This document shows, piece by piece, positions 30,751-39,502 of a stretch of 64,000 nt of DNA. The stretch's first letter is position 1. Each line of letters starts with the position of its first letter. Location: NCBI RefSeq assembly GCF_000421765.1, contig NZ_ATXQ01000003.1, positions 264,491 to 328,490 on the forward strand, in the 5' to 3' direction. The notes under the pieces are model-generated. The model made no database searches. It was given only the letters and a program-made list of their open reading frames with translations, and was not told where the DNA came from. This DNA is from Denitrificimonas caeni DSM 24390 (GTDB taxonomy: Bacteria; Pseudomonadota; Gammaproteobacteria; Pseudomonadales; Pseudomonadaceae). The translations under genes were made by a program, and so were the position numbers.

Positions 30751-30898
30751 TTAAGGAAGCTCTGAATAATGTTAGCGAGGCAGTCAGGGCTAGGCAAAAA
30801 TCAGCGAAAAAGCGCAGTTTACAGGTAGTAAATGAGCATTTTGAGCTGATTTTTAACAACGTCCTGACAACGTAGGTAAGTATTCAGCGCTTCCTTAA
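30751..30898. repeat. 148-bp palindromic MITE-like element
   Basis: Bounded by 18-bp inverted repeats (30751-30768 and 30881-30898, 17 of 18 positions matching, ends TTAAGGAAGC). The interior is also self-complementary (GTCAGG...CCTGAC; AAAAATCAGC...GCTGATTTTT), so the whole unit can fold into one long imperfect hairpin. It has no ORF. The right end overlaps the stop codon of the MFS gene. It looks like a non-autonomous miniature element or REP-like unit; no family name is claimed. Confidence 0.75.
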
Positions 30899-32070
30899 CT
30901 CTTCTCGGGCACCAATAACGCCCAGAGCAAACCCCACAACAAAGCGCCTGCACCCAACCAGAATGCGCCCTGCAGAGTGCCACTTGCCGCTAGCCACTGA
31001 GCAGTGAGCCAAGGGCCGGTGAGCTGAGTAAAACCATATAAAGCCACCAGCCCTGCTGATAAACGTGGACCTTGATGCGGATGCAAAGTGCGCGCTAAGC
31101 GCTGAGTTAACAGTACAGTACCCAAGAAAGTACCGCCCACTAATAAGGCGCAAAGTAAGACACCCAAGGCAGCAGGCAGTAATAGAACCGCCAGCACGCC
31201 CAGCAACTGCAAAATGTAATTAAGACGTAGCGCTAAAGCATCACCGATCCGCGCACCTAACTTATTCCACACCCAAGGTGAAGGTAAGGTCACTAACGCC
31301 ACCACCAGCCAACTGCCATCGACTAAAAAGCTGCCCGGCTCAAGCTTGATACTGGCCAACATCGGCAAAAAGGTCATCGGCAAAATATAGCCTAAGCCCG
31401 CGCCAGCATAGGACAAAAACAGCGGTGTACTGGCCCGATCAAACAAGCGCGTTGAGCGAGCTTCACCACTTTCTGTCGGTAAAACCACCGGTGCAGGAAT
31501 ATCCAACACAGCTAGCTGTCGCCAACCCCACCATGCTAAAGGCACACTGAGTAAAAAGGCCGGCCACCAGCGTTCTGCGCCCTGCAGCCACTGCGCAGGC
31601 ACCGCCACCAAAGCACTGGACACCAACAAGCCGGCACCGACACCCAGGTAGACCAAGCCACTGGCCGTCGCTCGTCCATGCCGCGCCAGCCATTCCAAAA
31701 TTAATGACGGCGCTTGCACAAAGACAATACCGTTGGTGATGCCGTTAATCAGGCGTAAAGCCGATAAACTTTCAGCGCTTTCAGCTTGGGTTTGTAGCAG
31801 CGTGCATAACACGTTAATGGCCAAGGCCCACGGCAAGACTTTATGGATCTGCTCAACGCGGTGCCAACGCATGGCCAGTAACGCACCGATTAAATAGCCA
31901 AGATAATTCCAACTGGCAACATCAGCGCCCTGCTTCAGACTCAACAAGCCGTCTTTAACCAGCCAAGGCAGCAATGGGGTATAAATAAAACGCCCAAGGG
32001 TGTGCACCACAAGCAGCACTAGGGCACCGGCAACGATCACCCGTAACAAGTCTGGAGTTTTCTGAGTCAT
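30895..32070 (-). CDS. MFS transporter, YbfB/YjiJ-like
   Basis: 391 residues, 12 predicted membrane helices, resembling the YbfB/YjiJ major facilitator group (N-terminal GRFIYTPLLPWLV and WNYLGYLIGALLA). The substrate is unknown. The TAA stop (30895-30897) lies inside the terminal inverted repeat of the 148-bp palindromic element, so insertion may have redefined the C terminus (ends LLWALLVPEKS). Confidence 0.85.
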   Translation of the reverse strand: MTQKTPDLLRVIVAGALVLLVVHTLGRFIYTPLLPWLVKDGLLSLKQGADVASWNYLGYLIGALLAMRWHRVEQIHKVLPWALAINVLCTLLQTQAESAESLSALRLINGITNGIVFVQAPSLILEWLARHGRATASGLVYLGVGAGLLVSSALVAVPAQWLQGAERWWPAFLLSVPLAWWGWRQLAVLDIPAPVVLPTESGEARSTRLFDRASTPLFLSYAGAGLGYILPMTFLPMLASIKLEPGSFLVDGSWLVVALVTLPSPWVWNKLGARIGDALALRLNYILQLLGVLAVLLLPAALGVLLCALLVGGTFLGTVLLTQRLARTLHPHQGPRLSAGLVALYGFTQLTGPWLTAQWLAASGTLQGAFWLGAGALLWGLLWALLVPEKS

Positions 32071-32148
32071 AAATTGTGCTTATTATTAAAAAGCCAGTCT
32101 GCAGTGCTTTCAAACACTGTTCTTTGCGACATTAGTGGTACATCTCGT

Positions 32149-32982
32149 CTATGGCGTGATTGCGGCAATCCGCGACACATGCGCCAAGAACGACTCACGC
32201 CAAACGGCCTGCTGCGGTAGCGCCACAAAAAAAGGATTCAGATAGTTCTCTTGCGCAGCATAGGTCAGCGGTTGTCCTTGGAGATTCAGCACTTGACCGC
32301 CTGCTCCCTCCAACACACCTTGCGCGGCAGCAGTGTCCCATTGCGAAGTTGGCGCTAAGCGTGGATAAAGATCCGCAGCGCCTTCTGCCATCTGACAAAA
32401 CTTCAGCGAACTACCGACATTCACTAAGCGCAGCGTCGGAAAGTTTTCCGCCAAACGCTCTAGCAAAGCTTCTTGTTCTGGACTGCTGTGTCTTTTACTG
32501 GCGACCACAGCCAATTCATCCTGCGGCGCGCTGCGCATGTGTAGGCTTCGGGTAGCGCCATCCGCATCACGACAAAAAGCACCGAACTCTGCGCCGCCAT
32601 AGTAGATCGCCGAGGTAACCGGCACGCCGACCACACCAAACACCACCTGACCGTGCTCAATCAGCGCGACATTCACCGTGTACTCAGCGCTGCCGCTAAT
32701 AAACTCTTTGGTGCCATCTAACGGATCAACCAACCACCAACGCGTCCACTGTTGACGTTCGCTCAGAGCAATAGCGCAATCTTCTTCCGAGAGCACCGGA
32801 ATGCTTGCATCCAAAGCCGTCAATCCTGCCGCCAGCACTTTATGCGCGGCGATATCTGCTGCTGTCACCGGTGACGCATCCGCTTTCGTTTGCACAGCCA
32901 CATTGGCTTGCCAGTACGGCAAGGTTGCTTGACCGGCAGCCTGTACCAACTCCAGCACGGGATCAATAAGAGGATGGATCAT
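32149..32982 (-). CDS. cysQ: 3'(2'),5'-bisphosphate nucleotidase
   Basis: 277-residue inositol-monophosphatase-fold enzyme hydrolysing PAP to AMP, which relieves product inhibition in sulfate assimilation. Metal-site motifs: LSEED, VDPLDGTKEFISG and SQWDTAAAQGVLEGAGG. Start codon overlaps the nudE stop (ATGA), the usual Pseudomonas yrfG/nudE/cysQ grouping. Confidence 0.94.
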   Translation of the reverse strand: MIHPLIDPVLELVQAAGQATLPYWQANVAVQTKADASPVTAADIAAHKVLAAGLTALDASIPVLSEEDCAIALSERQQWTRWWLVDPLDGTKEFISGSAEYTVNVALIEHGQVVFGVVGVPVTSAIYYGGAEFGAFCRDADGATRSLHMRSAPQDELAVVASKRHSSPEQEALLERLAENFPTLRLVNVGSSLKFCQMAEGAADLYPRLAPTSQWDTAAAQGVLEGAGGQVLNLQGQPLTYAAQENYLNPFFVALPQQAVWRESFLAHVSRIAAITP

Positions 32983-33545
32983 AAGGTCAACTCACCACGC
33001 TGCTGTAATAAGTCACGCACCACATACATCGCCGCTAAAGCACGGCCTTCAGTAAATTGTGGATGCTCGAGCAAGCCCAACAGGTTACGCAAGTTCACAG
33101 TTTCAACCCGCATCGGTTCCGGCTCATCGCCCGCTAAACGCGACGGGTATAAATCCCGCGCCAACACCACTTGAATACGCTGACTCATATAACCCGGCGA
33201 TAAACTTAACTCGGTAATAAACTCTAAAGAGCGCGCGGCAAAACCTGCTTCTTCTTGCAGCTCACGATTGGCTGCTTGCAAAGCATCTTCACCCGGATCA
33301 ATTAAGCCTTTAGGCAGCGACAACTCATAGGCTTCACTGCCCGCGCAATATTCTTCCACCAACACCACATTTTCTGCATCAAGCATGGCGACAATCATCA
33401 CCGCACCTAAACCGCCGGCCTTACCACGCAAACGTTCATAGGTGCGTTCTACACCATTACTGAAACGCAACTGCAATTGTTCAACACGAAAAATTCGACT
33501 ACGCGCCACTTCTTCGCTGGCCAAGATGACTGGTTTTTCCCGCAT
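32979..33545 (-). CDS. nudE: ADP compounds hydrolase (Nudix)
   Basis: 188-residue Nudix hydrolase acting on ADP-ribose, NADH and Ap3A in E. coli. A complete Nudix box is present: GLIDPGEDALQAANRELQEE with the following AGF. The start at MREKPVIL (33545) matches NudE and is preceded by GGGAG; a longer upstream reading is not supported. Divergent from yrfG. Confidence 0.94.
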   Translation of the reverse strand: MREKPVILASEEVARSRIFRVEQLQLRFSNGVERTYERLRGKAGGLGAVMIVAMLDAENVVLVEEYCAGSEAYELSLPKGLIDPGEDALQAANRELQEEAGFAARSLEFITELSLSPGYMSQRIQVVLARDLYPSRLAGDEPEPMRVETVNLRNLLGLLEHPQFTEGRALAAMYVVRDLLQQRGELTL

Positions 33546-33614
33546 AACAAAACTCCCAATGCCGATGCAGGTATCATAGCGCGCTTGCACACACAGTTTT
33601 AGAGAGATTTAACT

Positions 33615-34277
33615 ATGCAACTGCTGCCTTGGGAGAAAATTGATACCGTTTTATTGGATATGGACGGTACTTTGCTCGACCTGCATTTTGATAATCATTT
33701 TTGGCTCGATTACTTACCGCAGTGCTATGCCGAGAAAAACGGGCTGTCACGCGCAGCAGCCGATGCGTATTTACAGCCTTTATTTGCCTCTTACAGCGGT
33801 CAGCTGAATTGGTATTGCGTTGAGTTCTGGAGTAAAACGCTGGACCTACCGATCAAGCAAATGAAACGCGACACCGCGCATTTAATTGACCTACGCGCCA
33901 ATGCCGATGATTTTTTAGCCGCGCTCAAACAGGCTGGCAAACACACTGTATTAGTGACCAATGCGCATCGGGATTCACTGCATATTAAACTTGAAAAAGT
34001 ACACTTAGAGCCACTGCTCGACATCATCGTCAGCTCGCATGATTACGGCTATCCCAAAGAAGATCAGCGTTTTTGGCACAGCCTCAGCCAGCAGATTGAC
34101 TACCAGCCTGAGCGCAGTTTATTTATTGATGACAGCCTTCCAGTGCTGCGCAGCGCCCAGCGTTATGGTATTGGCCATCTGCGTGCAGTATTGCAACCGG
34201 ACAGCCAAGGCCCAGATAAAAACGGTGAAGAGTTTATTGCTTCCACTGACCTACTCAGCTTAGTCAGCAATCTATAA
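33615..34277 (+). CDS. yrfG: GMP/IMP nucleotidase, HAD family
   Basis: 220-residue HAD phosphatase with the nucleophile motif LLDMDGTLLDL (residues 13-23), LVTNAH (motif II) and GYPKEDQRFWH...FIDDS (motifs III/IV). Closely follows E. coli YrfG, which dephosphorylates purine monophosphates. Divergent from nudE-cysQ. Confidence 0.92.
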   Translation: MQLLPWEKIDTVLLDMDGTLLDLHFDNHFWLDYLPQCYAEKNGLSRAAADAYLQPLFASYSGQLNWYCVEFWSKTLDLPIKQMKRDTAHLIDLRANADDFLAALKQAGKHTVLVTNAHRDSLHIKLEKVHLEPLLDIIVSSHDYGYPKEDQRFWHSLSQQIDYQPERSLFIDDSLPVLRSAQRYGIGHLRAVLQPDSQGPDKNGEEFIASTDLLSLVSNL

Positions 34278-34358
34278 CGGCAATAAGAGGCTCATTGACA
34301 GTCGACACTGCGCTCGCTACAACTATCAGCAAGCCATAACAATAAGAGAGCGCAGTCC

Positions 34359-34679
34359 ATGCAGCAGAATAGACCCAGCACCTTTACCAGCTTCGCAGAG
34401 TTTTATCCCTATTACTTATCCGAACATAAAAACCACACCAGCCGCCGTTTACATTTTTGCGGCACCCTTGCTGTACTGAGCATTGCCGCTTGTGTTCTTT
34501 TCGGGGTCATTAATGCATGGTGGTTATTGGCGCTACCGCTGTGTGGCTATGGTTTTGCCTGGCTCGGACACTTTGTCTTTGAAAAGAATCGCCCTGCCAC
34601 CTTTCAGCATCCGTTTTATAGCTTGGCAGGCGACTTTGTGATGTTTAAAGATATGTTAATCGGGCGTATTGCTTGGTAG
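34359..34679 (+). CDS. Mpo1-like/DUF962 membrane protein
   Basis: 106 residues with two hydrophobic segments and the DUF962 histidine motifs EHKNHTSRRLHF and GHFVFEKNRPATFQHPFYSL. Yeast Mpo1 is an Fe-dependent 2-hydroxy fatty acid alpha-oxygenase that uses such histidines. The bacterial role is unknown. Confidence 0.88.
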   Translation: MQQNRPSTFTSFAEFYPYYLSEHKNHTSRRLHFCGTLAVLSIAACVLFGVINAWWLLALPLCGYGFAWLGHFVFEKNRPATFQHPFYSLAGDFVMFKDMLIGRIAW

Positions 34680-34755
34680 CCCTCGCGCCTGCATGAACCT
34701 CAAGCACAACGCAGATGCTGCAGTTTTAGTAACAAGCAGCATCGCTACAGTGCAA

Positions 34756-35562
34756 TTAGTTACCAAATAAATATTCGGGTTTAAGCAGCTCTTTGAGCTG
34801 CGCGTAATGCAGAGTTAAGCGCACTTCCCCTTCCGAATAGGGGCCCAATACATAAGGCGCATAACTGAAAGTCAAACCTTGCTCATTGAAGACAAAATTA
34901 TCGGTTAGAAAAGTTTGCGCCTGCTCGGCGAGATCGTCACTCAACCAACTTTCTGCATATTCGGCGTAATTTTCGATATAGAGCTCACGTAACGCTTGCA
35001 GTAATTTGGCATCAGCAAAGCGTTGCAAAATATCCGGCAACAGCAATTGCTTATGGGTATTTAAATCAAACAACGCATAGCTGGTGCTGTACATGCCATG
35101 CGCGCCACCGGAATAACCGTAGCTAAACTGCTTGAAACTAGCCAGATGATTGCGCTGGGCAATAAAACGGATGCTGTCACTATGGTCATAGCCAACAAAA
35201 TAAGGCTCTGCAGCCTCACGCGCCTCCTTAATGTCAGCATAACTCTCAACCAACCAAGCATTGGCCTGCTGTTTAATGTCTTGTACCTGTGCTGACGTAT
35301 TAACAGGCAAAGCCTCTGTCTCTGGGTTAGTGATGGCCAAACGCGCCAGCAAAGCTTGATCGAGCCAGTCTACGCCAGTGCTTTCTAAATCAATAAGGAT
35401 CTCTGCGCAATACTCTTGCTCATCCTCTTGTAGACACTTTTTCTGCGCCACAACTTCAAGTAGCTGCGGGACAATCAAGGGCGTTGCGGCGGCCACTGCT
35501 GAGCTTGCATACACTGAACTCAGCAGCAGGCTAGTCATTAAAAACTTCGGTACTCGTTGCAT
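34756..35562 (-). CDS. Secreted DUF3298/RsiV-like protein
   Basis: 268 residues with an N-terminal signal peptide (about 1-24) and a DUF3298 domain in the C-terminal half (YGYSGGAHGMYSTSYALFDL). RsiV of Bacillus, with this domain, binds lysozyme as an anti-sigma factor, but no sigma factor is adjacent here. It lies 2 bp after the stop of the upstream metallopeptidase gene, whose last codons contain its ribosome binding site, so the two are coupled. Confidence 0.82.
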   Translation of the reverse strand: MQRVPKFLMTSLLLSSVYASSAVAAATPLIVPQLLEVVAQKKCLQEDEQEYCAEILIDLESTGVDWLDQALLARLAITNPETEALPVNTSAQVQDIKQQANAWLVESYADIKEAREAAEPYFVGYDHSDSIRFIAQRNHLASFKQFSYGYSGGAHGMYSTSYALFDLNTHKQLLLPDILQRFADAKLLQALRELYIENYAEYAESWLSDDLAEQAQTFLTDNFVFNEQGLTFSYAPYVLGPYSEGEVRLTLHYAQLKELLKPEYLFGN

Positions 35563-35564
35563 GG

Positions 35565-36092
35565 TTAAACGTCCTTGATCACAGATGGGTGAGCAGTTTT
35601 ATTCTGCGTATCGCGCCAGGTCAGGTAGATACGTAAATCGAATTCGTATTGATGATAATCCGGCAGCATATGCTGACACAGCTGATAAAAGGCTTTGTTA
35701 TGGTCTTTTTCTCGTAGGTGTGCCAACTCATGCACCACAATCATCTGCAAAAACTCTGGCGGCGTATCGCGAAACAATGAGGCAATACGAATTTCTTTTT
35801 TCGCCGTGAGCTTATTGCCTTGCACCCTTGAGACCGCAGTATGCAGCCCCAAAGCATGCCGCAGTACATCCAACTTACTGTCGTACAACACTTTATCGAT
35901 GTTGGGAGAATTGCGCAGGTATTGCTGTTTGAGTTCCGTGGTGAACTGATACAACGCCTTATCACTTTGCACTCTATGGCGCTCGGGATAACGCTGCTGC
36001 AAATAAGCACCGAGCTTATCCTGCGCCAACATGCTGCGTACTTGCGCCTGCAATTCTGGCGCATAGGCGGCTAAGTATTTGAGCTCAGACAT
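35565..36092 (-). CDS. YgjP-like zinc metallopeptidase
   Basis: 175 residues, M48/DUF45 (WLM) family. The zinc signature HELAHLREKDHNKAF (HExxH with downstream histidine) is intact near residues 118-132. Cytoplasmic, no signal peptide. The ATG at 36092 (MSELKYLAAY) is preferred over a longer reading that would add a hydrophobic stretch overlapping the divergent LysR gene. Physiological substrate unknown. Confidence 0.86.
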   Translation of the reverse strand: MSELKYLAAYAPELQAQVRSMLAQDKLGAYLQQRYPERHRVQSDKALYQFTTELKQQYLRNSPNIDKVLYDSKLDVLRHALGLHTAVSRVQGNKLTAKKEIRIASLFRDTPPEFLQMIVVHELAHLREKDHNKAFYQLCQHMLPDYHQYEFDLRIYLTWRDTQNKTAHPSVIKDV

Positions 36093-36165
36093 TGCCACTC
36101 TATTCCTCTCAACAACATGAATAAAAAACGCTAGACTCACGCAAACACTGAATAATGGCCCGCTT

Positions 36166-37074
36166 ATGAAAGCCCCACGTATCACTTTAGATCAATGGAA
36201 AATCTTACAAGCTGTGATTGATCATGGTGGCTACGCACAAGCGGCACAAGCGCTGCACTGCTCACAATCGTCGGTCAGCTATAACATTGCGCGCATGCAA
36301 GAGCAGTTAGCCATGCCATTATTACGCATTGAAGGGCGTAAAGCTGTATTAACTGCAACCGGTGAAATTCTATTAAGGCGCTCACGGCAATTAACGGCCG
36401 ATGCGTCGCAATTGGAAGCGTTAGCTCAGCACATCCAAGAAGGCTGGGAAGCCGAAGTGCGTTTAGTGGTGGATGTGGCCTATCCCAGTCAAAAAATCGT
36501 GCAAGCACTGCAAGCCTTTAAACCGCTGAGCCATGGTTGCCGCGTGTTGTTACGCGAAGAAGTGTTATCCGGCGCCGAGGAATTACTGCGTGACGGGGTG
36601 GCTGATATTGCAATTAGTGGTGTGGATATTACCGGTTATTTACCGATTGAACTGGGTACCATTACCTTTATTGCCGTAGCACATCAGCAGCACCCACTGC
36701 ATCAATTACAGCGCACACTGACAGCTCACGATCTGCGTGCACACATGCAAGTGGTGGTACGTGATTCAGGCAAGCGTCAACCACGTGACGTCGGCTGGCT
36801 GGGTGCCGAGCAACGCTGGACAGTCGCCAGTTTAGCCACTTCTGCTGAGTTTATTCGCGCGGGCTTAGGTTTTGCTTGGTTGCCCGAGCATATGGTCAGC
36901 GCTGATTTAAGCAGCGGCTTACTAAAACAGCTGCCTTTGCAAACCAGCGCGGTACGTCATCAGCCGTTTTATCTGTATAGCCATAAAGATAAGCCGCTCG
37001 GGAAAGCGGCGCAAATCTTAGTGGACTGTATTCGCGCCAGCGCGCTACCTGTACAGGGTAGCGTCACTGACTAA
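36166..37074 (+). CDS. LysR-family transcriptional regulator
   Basis: 302 residues. N-terminal winged HTH (GGYAQAAQALHCSQSSVSYNIARMQEQL, about residues 18-45) and a periplasmic-binding-protein-like effector domain (about 90-295). Divergent from the YgjP-like gene and convergent with yceI. The target and inducer cannot be told from context. Confidence 0.92.
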   Translation: MKAPRITLDQWKILQAVIDHGGYAQAAQALHCSQSSVSYNIARMQEQLAMPLLRIEGRKAVLTATGEILLRRSRQLTADASQLEALAQHIQEGWEAEVRLVVDVAYPSQKIVQALQAFKPLSHGCRVLLREEVLSGAEELLRDGVADIAISGVDITGYLPIELGTITFIAVAHQQHPLHQLQRTLTAHDLRAHMQVVVRDSGKRQPRDVGWLGAEQRWTVASLATSAEFIRAGLGFAWLPEHMVSADLSSGLLKQLPLQTSAVRHQPFYLYSHKDKPLGKAAQILVDCIRASALPVQGSVTD

Positions 37075-37081
37075 CAAGGTA

Positions 37082-37657
37082 TTACTTACGCACGCCTTCA
37101 ACCGCTAAGGTCAACTCAACACTTTCTGACGCTGGGCCTAAGTTGGCTTTAATGCCGAAATCAGATAATTGCAGGGTTGTGGTGCCTTCAAAGCCAGCAC
37201 GGTAGCCACCCCACGGATCATCACCCTCACCAATAAAGTAGGCAGCGATGATTACTTCTTTAGTGACGCCATTGAGGGTTAAATCACCGACAATATCAGC
37301 TGTACCTTCACCGGTGCTGACCACTTTAGTGGAGGCAAATGTGGCTTTTGGATGCTTGCTGGTGTTTAAAAAATCAGCGCTGCGCAAATGCTTATCACGC
37401 TCAGCATGGTTACTGTCGAGGCTGGCAGTACGCAAGGTCACATTGACTTTGCTGGCTTCTGGTTGTGCTGCGTCATAGCTGAAAGTGCCATCAAAATCTT
37501 TAAAGGTGCCGTATAACCAGCTGTAACCTAAGTGGCTGATTTTAAAGTTAACAAATGCGTGCTGGCCTTCTTGGTCAATCACATAATCTGCTGCAGATAC
37601 TGCACCACTGGCTAATACTGAACCTAATAGCAACGCTGCAAACGTTTTCTTAAACAT
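37082..37657 (-). CDS. YceI-family periplasmic lipocalin-like protein
   Basis: 191 residues with a signal peptide ([22 protein letters not shown], described here by its ends) and a YceI beta-barrel ([56 protein letters not shown] in part). YceI proteins bind isoprenoid or fatty-acid-like ligands. Next to a cytochrome b561 gene, a pairing repeatedly seen in this family. AGAGG before the ATG. Confidence 0.92.
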   Translation of the reverse strand: MFKKTFAALLLGSVLASGAVSAADYVIDQEGQHAFVNFKISHLGYSWLYGTFKDFDGTFSYDAAQPEASKVNVTLRTASLDSNHAERDKHLRSADFLNTSKHPKATFASTKVVSTGEGTADIVGDLTLNGVTKEVIIAAYFIGEGDDPWGGYRAGFEGTTTLQLSDFGIKANLGPASESVELTLAVEGVRK

Positions 37658-37698
37658 GTTTTTACCTCTAATTAATTAAAAGAATCTAAGTCGTAAAA

Positions 37699-38253
37699 TT
37701 ATTTCGGCCCACAACCCAGCATGCGCTTGAGTGTTGAATCACGATCAATGAAGTGATGCTTCAAAGCTGCTAAACCATGCAATCCAGCAAACACTACTAA
37801 GCCCCAGGCCACATAGAAATGCACCGCCCCAGCCAGATCCGCCTGATCGGGCAAACCGGTAATAAAAGCCGGAATTTCAAACAGTTCAAAAACACTTACG
37901 CCACGACCTTTCGCAGTAGAAATCAGATAGCCTGAAATCATCACCAGAAAAATACCTAGATACAGCAGGCCATGGCCTAAGCTGCTCAACATCCGCACTG
38001 TTGCCGAATGACTACTGATTGGCGCAGGCTTGGCTGTTAAAAAACGCCACAGTACGCGTAACAACATCACTGCAAACAGCACGATGCCAACACTTTTATG
38101 CAGCGAAGGTGCCGTGCGATACCATTCACTGTAATAGGTTAGATCAGTCATCCATAGACCCAAGCCAAACAAAGAAAATACGGCCAGCGCGACTAACCAA
38201 TGTATGACTACACTCACTAAACCATAGCGATTTGAAGAATTAAGCAACTGCAT
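37699..38253 (-). CDS. Cytochrome b561
   Basis: 184-residue four-helix inner-membrane dihaem cytochrome. Candidate haem-ligand histidines lie in VIHWLVALAVF (helix 1), SLHKSVGI (helix 2), AGAVHFYVAWG and LHGLAALKHHF (helices 3-4). Probably shuttles electrons between quinol and periplasmic partners. Upstream of yceI on the same strand, 41 bp apart, likely one operon. Confidence 0.92.
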   Translation of the reverse strand: MQLLNSSNRYGLVSVVIHWLVALAVFSLFGLGLWMTDLTYYSEWYRTAPSLHKSVGIVLFAVMLLRVLWRFLTAKPAPISSHSATVRMLSSLGHGLLYLGIFLVMISGYLISTAKGRGVSVFELFEIPAFITGLPDQADLAGAVHFYVAWGLVVFAGLHGLAALKHHFIDRDSTLKRMLGCGPK

Positions 38254-38533
38254 ACGAGCTCTCTTATGTTGTTGATGGTGACTATTGTAGCCACATTAAT
38301 ATTGATAAAAAGCGCTAATTACTGCTGATACCTATCAACTTTTTAGATGCTTTTATATTTATCGTGCGAATCATCGCTCATAACTTATAAAAATGTCTGC
38401 GCACAACTAAGACTCATACCCCTGTTAAAGCTTGTTTAACCAAAAGCACTGTACCGGCTTGTAGTCGCTCCACTCTTCAATAATTTAAAACAACAGAGCA
38501 GTAAACAGGCTTTTATGCTAATTAGGTGGCTGT

Positions 38534-38653
38534 ATGGAACTTAAACGCCTATGCTCCAATCAAACATTACAAACTGCAGAAGAACGGGAGGTAATCATGG
38601 TAGCGGCTTTAGTAGTCATCATCCTAGTTATAGTGATAATCAAAATAATCTAA
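38534..38653 (+). CDS. Micropeptide ORF with C-terminal transmembrane segment
   Basis: 39-codon ORF upstream of an ABC transporter pair. It starts MELKRLCSN after AGGTGG at 4-base spacing. An internal in-frame ATG at 38597 has a near-perfect GGGAGG site 5 bases upstream and would give the 18-mer MVAALVVIILVIVIIKII. The C-terminal 18 residues are almost entirely Val/Ile/Leu/Ala with one lysine, a membrane-inserting segment. The stop overlaps a following ATG (TAATG). No match to a named family is recognised. The excellent ribosome binding sites argue that at least one form is made. Confidence 0.5.
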   Translation: MELKRLCSNQTLQTAEEREVIMVAALVVIILVIVIIKII

Positions 38654-38931
38654 TGAGCAAAGTCGCATGCACCGCTGGTTCGCCAGCCTGCATGTCGCTC
38701 TATCAACATTTGTTCAGCTGTTTAGATATAGCTTCACGGCCACACCTGCTAGATATTTCACTGCAGACTCTTTACTCTGAATCTAATACTCATCCCAGAT
38801 TTCCAGATAGAACCTTAATCTATGCAACTGCAAGTCAACAATCTGACCAAGATCTATGGCCAGAACAGAGGCCTGACGCCAACCAGCTTTGCAGTAGAAA
38901 AAGGCGAACTGATAGCCATTGTCGGCCATAA
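38653..38931 (+). CDS. Possible 92-codon coupled ORF overlapping the ABC ATPase start
   Basis: Starts in the TAATG overlap with the micropeptide stop, reads MSKVACTAGSPACMSLYQ and continues for 92 codons, overlapping the first 110 bp of the ABC ATPase gene in another frame. It is cysteine-rich near the start and has no known domain. No ribosome binding site of its own is seen, so it would depend on coupling. It may only serve to bring ribosomes to the ATPase gene, or be spurious. Confidence 0.25.
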   Translation: MSKVACTAGSPACMSLYQHLFSCLDIASRPHLLDISLQTLYSESNTHPRFPDRTLIYATASQQSDQDLWPEQRPDANQLCSRKRRTDSHCRP

Positions 38932-39502
38932 TGGCGCAGGTAAATCGACACTGCTAAAAATGCTTGCCAACTGGATCGTCCCAGACAGTGGCGACGTCAG
39001 CATCGATGGCATTGATCTGAAGAATAGAGCCGCAGCGGTCAGGAAAATTGGTTTTATCCCAGAAGATCCCAATCTGTTTGATTTTTTCTCAGTCGAATAC
39101 AATCTCAAATTATTCGCTAAGCTCGCGCAGACACCACTACTGCGCGTGGAAGATATTTTAACCGAGCTCAATCTGCTGTCCTTTCGCAAAGCAAAAGTGC
39201 AAACGCTCTCCAAAGGCTTAAAGCAACGCGTCAGCATCGGCCGTACATTGCTCGCCAGTCCTTCAGTGTTACTGCTAGATGAGCCGACCTCAGGACTGGA
39301 TTTCGAGACCACTCGAGAAATCTATCGACTGCTCAATACGATGCACGCTGCCGGAAAAACCATCCTCTTCACCTCGCACCGCCCCGAAGAAATCAAGAAC
39401 CTTGCAACGCGTATTATGGTTTTGCATAAAGGCCAAGTGATCTTCGACGGATTGCCAGAAGAATATTTCCAATCTGACATTCATGCTGAGCTGTACGCGT
39501 AA
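38822..39502 (+). CDS. ABC transporter ATP-binding protein
   Basis: 226-residue NatA/CcmA-like ATPase. Walker A GHNGAGKST (residues 35-43), signature LSKGLKQR, Walker B LLLDEP followed by TSGLD, and the switch histidine in FTSHRPEE. It starts with ATG with a poor ribosome binding site, suggesting translational coupling with the ORFs just upstream. It shares one base with the permease start (TAATG). The substrate is unknown; the adjacent hydrophobic micropeptide is a candidate substrate or partner. Confidence 0.9.
   Translation: MQLQVNNLTKIYGQNRGLTPTSFAVEKGELIAIVGHNGAGKSTLLKMLANWIVPDSGDVSIDGIDLKNRAAAVRKIGFIPEDPNLFDFFSVEYNLKLFAKLAQTPLLRVEDILTELNLLSFRKAKVQTLSKGLKQRVSIGRTLLASPSVLLLDEPTSGLDFETTREIYRLLNTMHAAGKTILFTSHRPEEIKNLATRIMVLHKGQVIFDGLPEEYFQSDIHAELYA

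Noticed and set aside
38551..38652. Upstream extension of the 92-codon ORF to an ATG at 38551
   Set aside because: It overlaps the micropeptide in another frame and has no ribosome binding site; the TAATG restart at 38653 is the only plausible entry.
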